Origin: Microbispora sp. ZYX-F-249
GTDB lineage: Bacteria > Actinomycetota > Actinomycetes > Streptosporangiales > Streptosporangiaceae
Reading direction: 5' to 3'
Assembly: GCF_039649665.1 (NCBI RefSeq)
Contig: NZ_JBDJAW010000006.1
Span: forward strand, 228,955-292,954
DNA: 64,000 nt
Below, piece by piece: positions 9,128 to 17,221 of this stretch (its first letter is position 1; every line of letters starts with the position of its first letter). The notes below the pieces were generated by a model. That model made no database searches, was not told where the DNA came from, and was given only the letters and a program-made list of their open reading frames with translations. The translations under genes were made by a program, and so were the position numbers.

Positions 9128-9850
9128 TCACGCCGTCACCCGCTTCGGCGCCCCGGGCACCTGTGCGTCGGGACGTCGCAGGTAGATGGGCCGCGGCGGG
9201 CCGAGCACGGCCAGCTCCCGCGCCTTCTCGACCGAGTCCACGCGCCCCTCGGGCACCCGGGCGATCTCCGCCGCCTCCTCCTCGCTCAGCGTCGCGAGGT
9301 GCTCGGCCGCCAGGGCCGCGAGCGCCCCGGCCGAGGGATGCTCGGGACCGCGGACCCGGCCGGGGCCGATGACGCCGGCGTACATCGCGCCGCCGGCGCC
9401 GATCACGGGCAGCTCGGCGGGCAGATCGTGCGGCAGGTCCACGCGCGGCCCGTCGAGCCGCGTGCGCGGGTCGCCGTACCGGGCCCAGAAGACCTCCTTG
9501 CGGCGTGCGTCGGTCGCGACGAGGAACGGCCCGCTCTCGCGCGCGGCATAGGCGAGGGCGTCGAGCGTGCACACCCCGAACGCCGGCACACCGGCGGTCA
9601 TGGCCAGCGCGGTAGCGGTCATCAGTCCGACCCGCAGACCGGTGTACGGCCCGGGGCCGGTACCCGCGACGATGGCGGTGACGTCCTTGAGCGTCACACC
9701 CGACTCACGCAGGACGTGCTCGACGGCGGGCGCCAGAAGCTCCCCGTGCCGCCGCGCGTCGATCGTCGTCGACTCTGCCACCACACGCTGGCCGTCGTGC
9801 AGCGCGGCGGTGACGGCGGGAGTGGCGGTGTCGAAGGCCAAGACAAGCAC
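9128..9850 (-). CDS. tsaB: tRNA threonylcarbamoyladenosine biosynthesis protein TsaB
   Basis: A 240-residue dimerisation partner of TsaD. It begins VLVLAFDTATPAVTAAL and carries GTGPGPYTGLRVGLMTATALA, the family signature. It lacks the TsaD metal-binding His pair, as expected for TsaB. The GTG at 9850 has no ribosome-binding site but follows TACGCT by eight bases, so it is probably leaderless, with its own start site inside the cluster. It is followed closely by rimI. Confidence 0.93.
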   Translation of the reverse strand: MLVLAFDTATPAVTAALHDGQRVVAESTTIDARRHGELLAPAVEHVLRESGVTLKDVTAIVAGTGPGPYTGLRVGLMTATALAMTAGVPAFGVCTLDALAYAARESGPFLVATDARRKEVFWARYGDPRTRLDGPRVDLPHDLPAELPVIGAGGAMYAGVIGPGRVRGPEHPSAGALAALAAEHLATLSEEEAAEIARVPEGRVDSVEKARELAVLGPPRPIYLRRPDAQVPGAPKRVTA

Positions 9851-9858
9851 GGAGGTCA

Positions 9859-9864
9859 AGCGTA
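9859..9864 (-). promoter_or_regulatory. -10 box of tsaB
   Basis: Minus-strand TACGCT lies eight bases before the tsaB GTG. Confidence 0.4.
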
Positions 9865-9915
9865 GTCGCTGTGCCGAGGCGGACGACCACGCCCGGGCGA
9901 TCCCCGCCCCCGATG

Positions 9916-10470
9916 TCAGGCGTCGCGGATCAGGGAGGCGTAGACGATGACGTTGTCGCGGTACTCGTGCCGCGACCAGTCGAAGTCGCCGCCGCAGGTG
10001 ATCAGGCGCAGGCCGTCCTCGGTGTAGACGCGCTCGGCCGGGAAGTCGTCCTTGGGCACGCGCTCCACCGAGTCGACCCGGTAGGAGGCGGTCTTGCCGT
10101 CGCTGCGGACCACCTTCACGACCGCGCCCTCGCGCAGGTCGCGCAGCCGGTAGAAGACCGCGGGGGCGGTCTTCGTGTCGACGTGCCCGATGATCACGGA
10201 GGCGCCGGGGTCGCCCGGCACGGCGCTGCCCGTGTACCAGCCCGCGGTGGACGGCTTGTCGAACGGCGGCAGTTCGACGTCGCCCTCGTCGGACAGGCCG
10301 AGCTTCATCAAAGGAGCCTTGAGACGCAGCGCGGGGATGTCGATGCGCTTGGGGACGACGGAGGACCTGGCGGCGGGCCGGTCCGTCTCCCCCTTGCCGC
10401 CGGCGACCGCGGCGAACACGAGCCCGGTGACCACCCCGGCGATGATCACCCCCCGGGTGGACAGCGCCAA
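9916..10470 (-). CDS. Class E/F sortase
   Basis: A 184-residue membrane-anchored transpeptidase. A single N-terminal helix (VIIAGVVTGLVFAAVAGG) is followed by the sortase beta-barrel with its catalytic triad: His in IIGHVDTK, Cys in LRLITCGGDF and Arg in RHEYRDNVIVYA. Short size and one N-terminal helix fit the class E/F sortases of actinomycetes. The start is a TTG with GGAG seven bases upstream, two bases after the stop of the preceding gene. That gene encodes a secreted protein with a C-terminal sorting-signal-like end and is the likely substrate. Confidence 0.92.
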   Translation of the reverse strand: MALSTRGVIIAGVVTGLVFAAVAGGKGETDRPAARSSVVPKRIDIPALRLKAPLMKLGLSDEGDVELPPFDKPSTAGWYTGSAVPGDPGASVIIGHVDTKTAPAVFYRLRDLREGAVVKVVRSDGKTASYRVDSVERVPKDDFPAERVYTEDGLRLITCGGDFDWSRHEYRDNVIVYASLIRDA

Positions 10471-10472
10471 GG

Positions 10473-11120
10473 TCAGGCTCCGGAGCGCCTGCGTGCCACG
10501 CCGATGCCGACACCGAGCGCGGCCAGGAGCACGACGACGGTGACGCCGGTGGGCAGGCCCGAGTCGTCCGTGGGGCCTCCGGCCGCCGTGCCGCCGCCGC
10601 CCGCGTGCGGCGCCCGGGTGGGAATCCTCGTGTGGTCCTCGGTGCGGTCCGGCTCAGGCGCGACGACCCTGAACGACGCGCTGCCGACGTCGTTGGTGGC
10701 CTCGCAGCGCACCTGTACGCGGTAGCCGCCCGCCTTGGCTCCGGCCCTGATGGTCGCGCTGCCGCGCACCATCGGCACGGCCGCGGCGCCGGGGGTGGCC
10801 GACGGCGGCGACGGGGCCACCAGCGTGACGAGCCCGGTGAAGGCGTCGGAGCGGGCGGTCGCCCGGTAGTCGGTGCCGCCCTGGGGCAGCGGGCACCTGG
10901 CGGTGATGTGGATGCTCTTGGTCGACCCGCCGACGTCGCGCTTGGGATCGACCTCCACCCGCACGTCCTGCCGCTTCGTCGAGACGATCGGCGACGGCAG
11001 GGCCGGGGTCAGCGTCATCGTCGGGTCGGCGGAGACCGTCTCGGCCGACGCCGTGCAGCCCAGCGCGCCGAACAGTAAGACTCCCGCGACGGCGACCTGC
11101 GTGATCCTGCTCAACGGCAC
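10473..11120 (-). CDS. Secreted protein with degenerate sorting signal, probable sortase substrate
   Basis: A 215-residue protein. It has an N-terminal signal peptide (QVAVAGVLLFGALGCTASAETV, probably cleaved after ASA) and an exported domain with three spaced Cys residues in the mature part. A Pro/Gly/Thr linker follows, then GLPTG, a 20-residue hydrophobic helix and a terminal RRRSGA. This architecture is that of an LPxTG-type cell-wall protein, although the motif here has lost one position (LPTG). The GCTAS sequence could alternatively be a weak lipobox. The GTG at 11120 is preceded by GGAAGAGG. It is cotranscribed with the sortase. No functional domain is recognised. Confidence 0.8.
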   Translation of the reverse strand: MPLSRITQVAVAGVLLFGALGCTASAETVSADPTMTLTPALPSPIVSTKRQDVRVEVDPKRDVGGSTKSIHITARCPLPQGGTDYRATARSDAFTGLVTLVAPSPPSATPGAAAVPMVRGSATIRAGAKAGGYRVQVRCEATNDVGSASFRVVAPEPDRTEDHTRIPTRAPHAGGGGTAAGGPTDDSGLPTGVTVVVLLAALGVGIGVARRRSGA

Positions 11121-11191
11121 ACCTCTTCCACGCCGGTCCCTTACCCAGAAAATCCTTGCCGACTCATGGCCGAGGATCTTCCTTGGTCCCG

Positions 11192-11221
11192 ATGATCCAC
11201 AGGTGTGCGGACAGGCGTCAA
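11192..11221 (-). promoter_or_regulatory. Candidate promoter of sortase-substrate operon
   Basis: Minus-strand TTGACG (11221-11216), 18 bases, then GATCAT (11197-11192). This would give a leader of about 65 bases before the GTG at 11120. Confidence 0.4.
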
Positions 11222-11338
11222 GGATGTGCGGAGGACCGGTCTGAATCATGCACGGACGACGCCCGGCTTGTCCCCACAGCTCCTCATCCGCACGTCAGAG
11301 CCCAGATTGCGGCCTTTATGCGTACTCGCAGGGGGGAC

Positions 11339-11800
11339 TCAGGCGAGGGAGATCTCGGACCAGCGAGGGCCCACGCCCGTCACCCGTACGCGGCGCTCCT
11401 CGCCCTCGGCGCCCCGCTCGACGTGGATCTCCAGGCGGTCCTCCGACAGGCCCTCGACCAGGCCCTCGCCCCACTCGACCACGGTCACCGACTCCTCCAG
11501 CGAGGCGTCGAGGTCGAGGTCGTCCACCTCGAGCGCGCCGCCCAGGCGGTAGGCGTCGGCGTGCACGAGCGCGGGCCCGCCGGACAGGGACGGGTGGACC
11601 CGGGCGATCACGAACGTCGGGGACGTGATCGGGCCGCGTACCTTCAGACCCTCCGCGACGCCCTGCACCAGCGTCGTCTTCCCCGCGCCCAGCGGCCCGC
11701 TCAGCACGACCAGGTCTCCGGGCCCGAGCAGCGCGGCCAGCCGCGCGCCCAGCGCCCGCGTCTCCTCCGCGGTCGCGGCCCGGAACTCGGCCGTGGTCAC
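11339..11800 (-). CDS. tsaE: tRNA threonylcarbamoyladenosine ATPase TsaE
   Basis: A 153-residue P-loop ATPase that energises the TsaB-TsaD complex. Walker A is SGPLGAGKTTLVQG near residues 34-47; ITSPTFVIARVHP and HADAYRLGG, followed by VVEWGEG, are the conserved family blocks. The GTG start overlaps the hydrolase stop by four bases, so it is translationally coupled to that gene. It is separated from tsaB by the sortase pair instead of adjoining it. Confidence 0.95.
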   Translation of the reverse strand: MTTAEFRAATAEETRALGARLAALLGPGDLVVLSGPLGAGKTTLVQGVAEGLKVRGPITSPTFVIARVHPSLSGGPALVHADAYRLGGALEVDDLDLDASLEESVTVVEWGEGLVEGLSEDRLEIHVERGAEGEERRVRVTGVGPRWSEISLA

Positions 11801-12849
11801 GTGTTGCCCCTCTCGGCCCTCTTCAGCAGCTCGCGCAGCGCCTCGTTCACGGTGTCGGGCCGTTCGAGCTGCACGAGGTGCGACGTCTCCGGCACCGTGG
11901 TGAGCTGCGCGGTCGGCGCGGCCGCCGCCATCGCCCTGCTGTGGTCGAGCGGCGTCAGCCAGTCGCGCTCCCCCACGATGATCGCGGTGGGCACCTTGTT
12001 CAGCACGTCGAGCGCGGTGAGCTTGTCGTGCGACATCAGCGCCGGGTAGAAGTCGGCGATCACCTCGGAGGGGGTGGCCCTGATCATCGACTCGACGAAG
12101 TCCACGACGGTCGGGCTGACGTTCTTGGAATCGCCGAACCCGAGGTGGCGAAGCGCCAGGAACGACAGGTCGGTGCCGGCCTGCCGGCCCCGGTCGACCA
12201 GCGCGCCGCTCCTGCGCATGACCGACACGGCGGGCGGCACCGCGAGGTTGACGAGCTTGGAGACCAGGGCGGGCAGGCCCAGGGTGAGCTCGGCGAGCTT
12301 GCCCGCCGAGGTGGCGATCAGCGACACGCCGCGGATCTTGTCCCCGAACAGCTCGGGCCGCCGCTCCGCCAGCGCCATGATCGTCATGCCGCCCATGGAG
12401 TGGCCCACGACCACGCACGGCCCGGGAACGAGCTCGTCGAGGACGAGCGCGAGGTCCTCGCCGAGGCGCTCGATGGTGCAGTCGCTCGCCGGGGCGCGGG
12501 CCGACAGGCCATGGCAGCGCTGGTCCCACAGCACCAGCCGGTAGGAGTCGCGCAGGTCGCGCCGCTGGTAGTGCCAGGAGTCCGAGGACAGGCAGTAGCC
12601 GTGGCACAGCACGACCGTCAGCGGTGCGTCCTCCACGCCGTCGACCTCGGCATGGATCTTCACGCCGTCCGAGGTCGTGAGCGTCACCGGGCGGCCGCGC
12701 AGCTCGCCGAAGGGCTCACTCGCCTCCAGGTCCGGCCGCAGACGGATACGGCCCACGGCGTACCTCTTGGCGAGCGTGGCCGCGGCCACCCCCGCCGACG
12801 CCGCGCCGAAGACCGCTCCGGCGATCCCGACCTTGCGACGTGTGCCCAT
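11797..12849 (-). CDS. Alpha/beta hydrolase
   Basis: A 350-residue hydrolase with an N-terminal hydrophobic segment (VGIAGAVFGAASAGVAAATLA) that may anchor or export it. The fold signature is complete: the oxyanion region VVLCHGYCLSSDSWHYQ, the nucleophile elbow VVGHSMGGMT, the acid in IIVGERDWLTP and the catalytic His in PETSHLVQLERP. The substrate is unknown. It lies between alr and tsaE, a place where actinomycetes often carry a hydrolase, with GAGGAGG upstream of the ATG and a 4-base overlap with tsaE downstream. Confidence 0.92.
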   Translation of the reverse strand: MGTRRKVGIAGAVFGAASAGVAAATLAKRYAVGRIRLRPDLEASEPFGELRGRPVTLTTSDGVKIHAEVDGVEDAPLTVVLCHGYCLSSDSWHYQRRDLRDSYRLVLWDQRCHGLSARAPASDCTIERLGEDLALVLDELVPGPCVVVGHSMGGMTIMALAERRPELFGDKIRGVSLIATSAGKLAELTLGLPALVSKLVNLAVPPAVSVMRRSGALVDRGRQAGTDLSFLALRHLGFGDSKNVSPTVVDFVESMIRATPSEVIADFYPALMSHDKLTALDVLNKVPTAIIVGERDWLTPLDHSRAMAAAAPTAQLTTVPETSHLVQLERPDTVNEALRELLKRAERGNT

Positions 12850-12873
12850 GCCTGCCCTCCTCGCAGCCGCGGC

Positions 12874-14019
12874 TCAGCGTTCGTCCAGGTGGACGCGAGG
12901 CACGCGGGATCCGATCCTCGTCACGATCTCATAGTTAATCGTGCCCAGGGAATCCGCCCAATCCTGACAGGTCGGCTCGCCGTGGTCCCCGGGCCCGAAA
13001 AGGATCACCTCGTCCCCCGATTCCGCCGGATCGTCACCGAGGTCGATGACGAACTGGTCCATGCACACCCGGCCGGCGATCCGCCGCCGGCTCCCCGCCG
13101 CCAGCACCTCCGCCTGGTTGGTCGCGTTTCGCGCGATGCCGTCCGCATACCCGAGAGGGACGAGGCCAAGCGTGGTCTCCCGCTCGGTGACGTACAGGTG
13201 CCCGTACGACACACCGGAGCCGGGCGGGACCCGCTTGACGTGCGCGAGCCGGGCCGACAGCGTCATGGCGGGGCGCAGCCCGAAGTCGCCGAGCTCGGGG
13301 ACCGGGCTCAGGCCGTAGACCGCGATGCCCGGGCGCACCATGTCGTACCTCGCCTGCGGCAGCGTGAGAGTGGCGGCGGAGTTGGCGATGTGGCGGGTGA
13401 CATCGCCCGGCACACCGGCCTTGCCCGCGACGGCGACGGCCTCATCGAACGTCGCGAGCTGGCGCGCGATGGACGGATGGCCCGGGATGTCGGCGCACGC
13501 GAAGTGCGACCACAGGCCGGCGATCTCGATCGCTCCGGTCGCCCGCGCGGCGAGCGCGTGCTCGACCAGCGACGGCCAGTCGGCGACGGTGGCGCCGCCC
13601 CGGGAGTTGCCGGTGTCGGCCTTCAGGTGCACCCGGGCCGTACGACCGGTGCGCCCGGCGGCCGCGGCGATTTCGTCGACGACCCACGTCGCGCCGGCGG
13701 ACAGTTCGACGTCCGCGAGCAGCGCGGCGTCCAGCGGCTCGCCCGGCGTGATGAGCCACGACAGGATCGGCGCGGTGATCCCCGCCTCGCGCAGCGCCAG
13801 CGCCTCGCGCACGAAGGCCGTGCCGAGACGGGTCGCCCCCGCCTCCAGGCAGGCCTTCGCCACGGGCAGGGCGCCGTGGCCGTACGCGTCGGCCTTGACG
13901 ACCGCCATGAGATCGGCGCCGGAGGTCCGCTCGGCCAGCAGCCGGACGTTGTCCCGGATGGCGGACAGGTCCACGCGCGCCTCGGCCGGGGTGGCGGAGT
14001 GCACCGTCGAGAAGCTCAT
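12874..14019 (-). CDS. alr: Alanine racemase
   Basis: A 381-residue PLP enzyme that makes D-alanine for peptidoglycan. The PLP lysine is K42 in VVKADAYGHGALPVA, and the second catalytic base Tyr is in SGVSYGHLYVTERE. The length and two-domain layout are normal. It lies in an acpS-nnr-alr-hydrolase-tsaE series on one strand, with 24 bases to the hydrolase. Confidence 0.97.
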   Translation of the reverse strand: MSFSTVHSATPAEARVDLSAIRDNVRLLAERTSGADLMAVVKADAYGHGALPVAKACLEAGATRLGTAFVREALALREAGITAPILSWLITPGEPLDAALLADVELSAGATWVVDEIAAAAGRTGRTARVHLKADTGNSRGGATVADWPSLVEHALAARATGAIEIAGLWSHFACADIPGHPSIARQLATFDEAVAVAGKAGVPGDVTRHIANSAATLTLPQARYDMVRPGIAVYGLSPVPELGDFGLRPAMTLSARLAHVKRVPPGSGVSYGHLYVTERETTLGLVPLGYADGIARNATNQAEVLAAGSRRRIAGRVCMDQFVIDLGDDPAESGDEVILFGPGDHGEPTCQDWADSLGTINYEIVTRIGSRVPRVHLDER

Positions 14020-14073
14020 TTTCCCAGTGTGTCAGGTGGACCCGGGTGACCGCGCCCACCCTGACGCCGCACG

Positions 14074-15597
14074 TCAGAGCGTGCGAAGGGCCTCGGGGAG
14101 CGTCTGGGCGACGTCGAGGGCGGCGATCGGCGCCTGCCCGCCTCCCGTGGCGCCGCCCCCGGCGGCGATCCGCGCCGCCAGCCCATGGACGTAGGCCGCG
14201 CACGAGGCCGCGTCGTACCCCGTCATCCCGGCGGCGAGCAGAGCGCCGGCGATGCCCGACAGGACGTCACCGGTGCCGCCCGTGGCCAGCCAGGGCGTCC
14301 CCGTCGTGTTGACCCGCACCGGCCGGTGTTCCTCGGCGACGAGCGTGGTCGAGCCCTTGAGCAGCACCGTCGCGCCCAGTTCCGCGGCGGCCCGCCGTAC
14401 GTGTTCGAGCCGCGCGGCCTCGACCCGCTCGCGCGGCACGCCGAGCAGCCGCGACAGCTCCCCCGCGTGCGGCGTGAGCACGGTGGGGGCGGCCCGGCGC
14501 AGCAGCGTGCGGTCCTTGGCGAGGAGCGTCAGCCCGTCGGCGTCCACCAGCACCGGCACACCGGTGGACAGCACGGCGCGGGCCACCGCGTGCGCCTCCG
14601 GTCCGGTCCCGAGGCCGGGGCCGAGCACCCACGCCTGCACGCGCCCGACCTCGTCCAGTGAGCTCTTCAGCACCAGTGACGGGTCGAGCACGGTGGTGAT
14701 GGCCTCCGGCCACCGGGCCCTGACCAGCCGCACCGGCTCCGCCGAACTCGCGAAACGCACCATCCCCGCACCGGCGCGCACCGCGCCGCCGACCGAGAGC
14801 ACGGCGGCCCCCGTGTACCTGTCGCTGCCCGCGGCGATCCCGACGACGCCCCGCCGGTACTTGTCGCTGTCCGCACCGGGGCGGGGCAGCATGTCGGCCA
14901 CGTCGTCGCCGGTCAGCGCGGCCACCTCGGGGTCCGGCAGGAAGGGCCCGAGGCCGATGTCCACCAGCTCGACCGCGCCCGCGTGCTCGGCTCCCGGATC
15001 GACGAGCAGACCGGCCTTGTACGCGCCGAACGTCACCGTCATGTGCGCGCGGACGGCCGCCCCGTCGACCCGTCCGCTGCTCGCGTCCACCCCGCTCGGC
15101 ACGTCGACCGCGACGACCAGGCCGGCGGCCTCGGCGGTCAGCTCCGCGAGCGTCCCGTACGGCTCCCGCAGCGCCCCGCCGCCCCCGATGCCGACGAGGC
15201 CGTCCATCACGAGATCGGCGGCGGCGACCAGCTCGCGTGCCCCCGCGGTGTCGTACGGGTGCGTCCGGCCGCCCGCCTCCCGCAACGCGGCCAGACCGCC
15301 CTGATGGGCCCGCGAACCGGCGAGGACGGCCTCCACCCGCGCTCCCCTGCGGGCCAGCCGGGCGCCGGCGTACAGGGCGTCCCCGCCGTTGTCGCCGCCG
15401 CCGGCGAGCACCACCACGCGGGAGCCGTACACCCGGCCGCGGGAGCCGTACACCCGGCCGCGGGAGCCGGCGAGCAGGTGCGCGCAGACCGCGGCGAGCC
15501 CGGCGGCGGCCCTGTCCATCAGCGTCCCCTCGGGGAGCCTCGCCATCAGCGCGTGCTCGGCGGCGCGGATCTGTTCGGAGGTGTAGGCGGTCCGCAT
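14074..15597 (-). CDS. nnr: Bifunctional NAD(P)H-hydrate epimerase/dehydratase
   Basis: A 507-residue fusion of the epimerase (YjeF N-terminal domain, residues 1-225) and the ADP-dependent dehydratase (residues 230-507), which repair hydrated NAD(P)H. The epimerase motif is AGGGDNGGDALYAG. The dehydratase has VLTPHAGELSRLLG and the nucleotide-binding GTGDVLSGIAGALLA. Residues 44-59 contain a 7-residue direct repeat (GSRGRVY twice) encoded by a 21-base tandem duplication just before the glycine-rich loop, an insertion not expected in the family. The ATG follows a TACCGT box by seven bases, so it is probably leaderless. Confidence 0.95.
   Translation of the reverse strand: MRTAYTSEQIRAAEHALMARLPEGTLMDRAAAGLAAVCAHLLAGSRGRVYGSRGRVYGSRVVVLAGGGDNGGDALYAGARLARRGARVEAVLAGSRAHQGGLAALREAGGRTHPYDTAGARELVAAADLVMDGLVGIGGGGALREPYGTLAELTAEAAGLVVAVDVPSGVDASSGRVDGAAVRAHMTVTFGAYKAGLLVDPGAEHAGAVELVDIGLGPFLPDPEVAALTGDDVADMLPRPGADSDKYRRGVVGIAAGSDRYTGAAVLSVGGAVRAGAGMVRFASSAEPVRLVRARWPEAITTVLDPSLVLKSSLDEVGRVQAWVLGPGLGTGPEAHAVARAVLSTGVPVLVDADGLTLLAKDRTLLRRAAPTVLTPHAGELSRLLGVPRERVEAARLEHVRRAAAELGATVLLKGSTTLVAEEHRPVRVNTTGTPWLATGGTGDVLSGIAGALLAAGMTGYDAASCAAYVHGLAARIAAGGGATGGGQAPIAALDVAQTLPEALRTL
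15417..15469. repeat. 21-base tandem repeat inside nnr
   Basis: The unit CGCGGGAGCCGTACACCCGGC occurs at 15417-15437 and 15438-15458, followed by a partial third copy to 15469. It is in frame and adds seven residues per unit to the epimerase domain. Confidence 0.85.
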
Positions 15598-15604
15598 GGG
15601 TCCG

Positions 15605-15610
15605 ACGGTA
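15605..15610 (-). promoter_or_regulatory. -10 box of nnr
   Basis: Minus-strand TACCGT lies seven bases before the ATG at 15597, with no Shine-Dalgarno sequence between. Confidence 0.45.
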
Positions 15611-15674
15611 GCCTGCCGCGGCAGCGAAGGCGATCACCGCAGCGCAGGACGGCGCACGGGCGGCGGGCTCCCGT

Positions 15675-16025
15675 TCAGGACTCGGCGACGACGTAGGCGA
15701 CGGCCATGCCGCCGTCATGGGACAGGGAGACGTGCCACCTGCGTACCCCGAGGTCGCGGGCCACCTCGGCCGCCCGGCCGGTGATCCTCAGCTCGGGACG
15801 GCCGCGCCCGCCGGCCACGACCTCCGCGTCGAGGTGCCGCAGCCCCGGCGGGACCCCGAGGGCCTTGGCCACGGCCTCCTTGGCGGCGAACCGCGCGGCC
15901 AGCGACTCCAGCGCCAGGGCGCCCTCGGCCTCGGTGAACAGGCGGCGCCGCAGGCCGGGGGTGCGCTCCAGCGCCGCGCCCAGGCGCGCCACCTCGACCA
16001 CGTCCACCCCGATGCCCACGATCAC
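15675..16025 (-). CDS. acpS: Holo-[acyl-carrier-protein] synthase
   Basis: A 116-residue phosphopantetheinyl transferase that activates the fatty-acid acyl carrier protein using CoA. It has the metal-binding [13 protein letters not shown] at the N-terminus, [13 protein letters not shown] in the middle and [17 protein letters not shown] at the end. The GTG is six bases after a TACGCT box. It is divergent from coaA, which supplies the CoA pathway from which AcpS draws its substrate. Confidence 0.95.
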   Translation of the reverse strand: MIVGIGVDVVEVARLGAALERTPGLRRRLFTEAEGALALESLAARFAAKEAVAKALGVPPGLRHLDAEVVAGGRGRPELRITGRAAEVARDLGVRRWHVSLSHDGGMAVAYVVAES

Positions 16026-16031
16026 ACCGCC

Positions 16032-16037
16032 AGCGTA
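16032..16037 (-). promoter_or_regulatory. -10 box of acpS
   Basis: Minus-strand TACGCT lies six bases before the acpS GTG, a leaderless spacing. Confidence 0.45.
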
Positions 16038-16085
16038 CGGGCCTTGCATCCTTCCCCGTCGCGCGCGGAAGTAATCCATCGATTT

Positions 16086-16094
16086 TTGTCCACA
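16086..16094 (+). promoter_or_regulatory. DnaA box between acpS and coaA
   Basis: TTGTCCACA is a perfect match to the actinobacterial DnaA-box consensus, placed midway between the two divergent -10 boxes. A single box suggests regulatory binding or titration, not an origin. Confidence 0.45.
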
Positions 16095-16135
16095 GCCTGT
16101 GCACACCCCGCGCGGGACCACCGGGACGCCATGGC

Positions 16136-16141
16136 TACGCT
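16136..16141 (+). promoter_or_regulatory. -10 box of coaA
   Basis: TACGCT lies seven bases before the GTG at 16149. This box falls inside the alternative reading from ATG 16131 and argues for the later start. Confidence 0.45.
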
Positions 16142-16148
16142 TGCCGTC

Positions 16149-17072
16149 GTGGCAGATGGGGACGCGTACGTCGAGCTGAGCCGCGAGCAGTGGCGTGACC
16201 TGCGCAAGAACACACCGCTCACGCTCACCGAGGCGGAGCTCGAGGAGCTTCGCGGCGTCCACGACCCGATCGACCTGTCCGAGGTGACCGACATCTACCT
16301 GCCGCTCACCCGGTTGCTGAACCTGCACTTCACGGGTTCGCGGCAGCGCGGCGCGGCCGTCGGCGCGTTCCTCGGCGAGCAGGCCCCGCCCCCGCCGTAC
16401 GTGCTGGGCATCGCGGGCAGCGTCGCGGTCGGCAAGTCGACCACCGCGCGGCTGCTGCACACGCTGCTCGCCCGCTGGCCCGAGCACCCGCGGGTCGACC
16501 TGATCACTACCGACAGCTTCCTCTACCCCAACAAGGTGCTCGAAGAGCGCGGGATCATGCACCGCAAGGGCTTCCCGGAGAGCTACGACCGGCGGGCGCT
16601 GGTGAGCTTCGTGGCCGACGTGAAGGCCGGGCGCCCCTCGGTGGAGGCACCGGTCTACAGCCACCTGGAGTACGACATCGTGCCCGGCGCGGCGCAGACG
16701 GTGGACCGGCCGGACATCCTCATCGTCGAGGGGCTCAACGTCCTGCAGCCCGCGCCGCCGGACGCCCTTGCGGTCTACGACTACTTCGACTTCTCCATTT
16801 ACGTGGACGCGCGCATGGAGGACATCCGCACCTGGTACGTGGAGCGCTTCCACAAGCTGCGCCGTACGGCCTTCTCCGACCCGAAGTCCTACTTCCGGCA
16901 CATCGCGGAGCTGTCGCAGGAGGAGGCGACCGCGTTCGCGGAGAACATCTGGCGCGACATCAACGAGCGCAACCTGGTGGAGAACATCGCCCCCACCCGC
17001 CACCGGGCCGGCCTGATCCTCCACAAGGCCTCCGGCCACTCCGTCCGGGGGGTACGGCTGCGCCGAACCTAG
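16149..17072 (+). CDS. coaA: Type I pantothenate kinase
   Basis: A 307-residue P-loop kinase that catalyses the first step of CoA synthesis. Walker A is [17 protein letters not shown]. The motifs [32 protein letters not shown] and [13 protein letters not shown] follow in the family order, and [17 protein letters not shown] and [19 protein letters not shown] end the protein. The GTG at 16149 is chosen because it follows TACGCT by seven bases; an in-frame ATG at 16131 would add six residues but overlaps that box. It is divergent from acpS. Confidence 0.95.
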   Translation: MADGDAYVELSREQWRDLRKNTPLTLTEAELEELRGVHDPIDLSEVTDIYLPLTRLLNLHFTGSRQRGAAVGAFLGEQAPPPPYVLGIAGSVAVGKSTTARLLHTLLARWPEHPRVDLITTDSFLYPNKVLEERGIMHRKGFPESYDRRALVSFVADVKAGRPSVEAPVYSHLEYDIVPGAAQTVDRPDILIVEGLNVLQPAPPDALAVYDYFDFSIYVDARMEDIRTWYVERFHKLRRTAFSDPKSYFRHIAELSQEEATAFAENIWRDINERNLVENIAPTRHRAGLILHKASGHSVRGVRLRRT

Positions 17073-17221
17073 GCCCGAGAGGGCGGTTCACGCACTTATA
17101 CCCGAATTGCGCGGTGTAATCGCGCGAATCTGTGGCGTTACGACTGTTCGCCGGGCTCTGGTGTGCTGGGATGACGTGAGCGAGCGCAAACCGTACCCGA
17201 GCGAATCAGTGAAGGGCGCAG

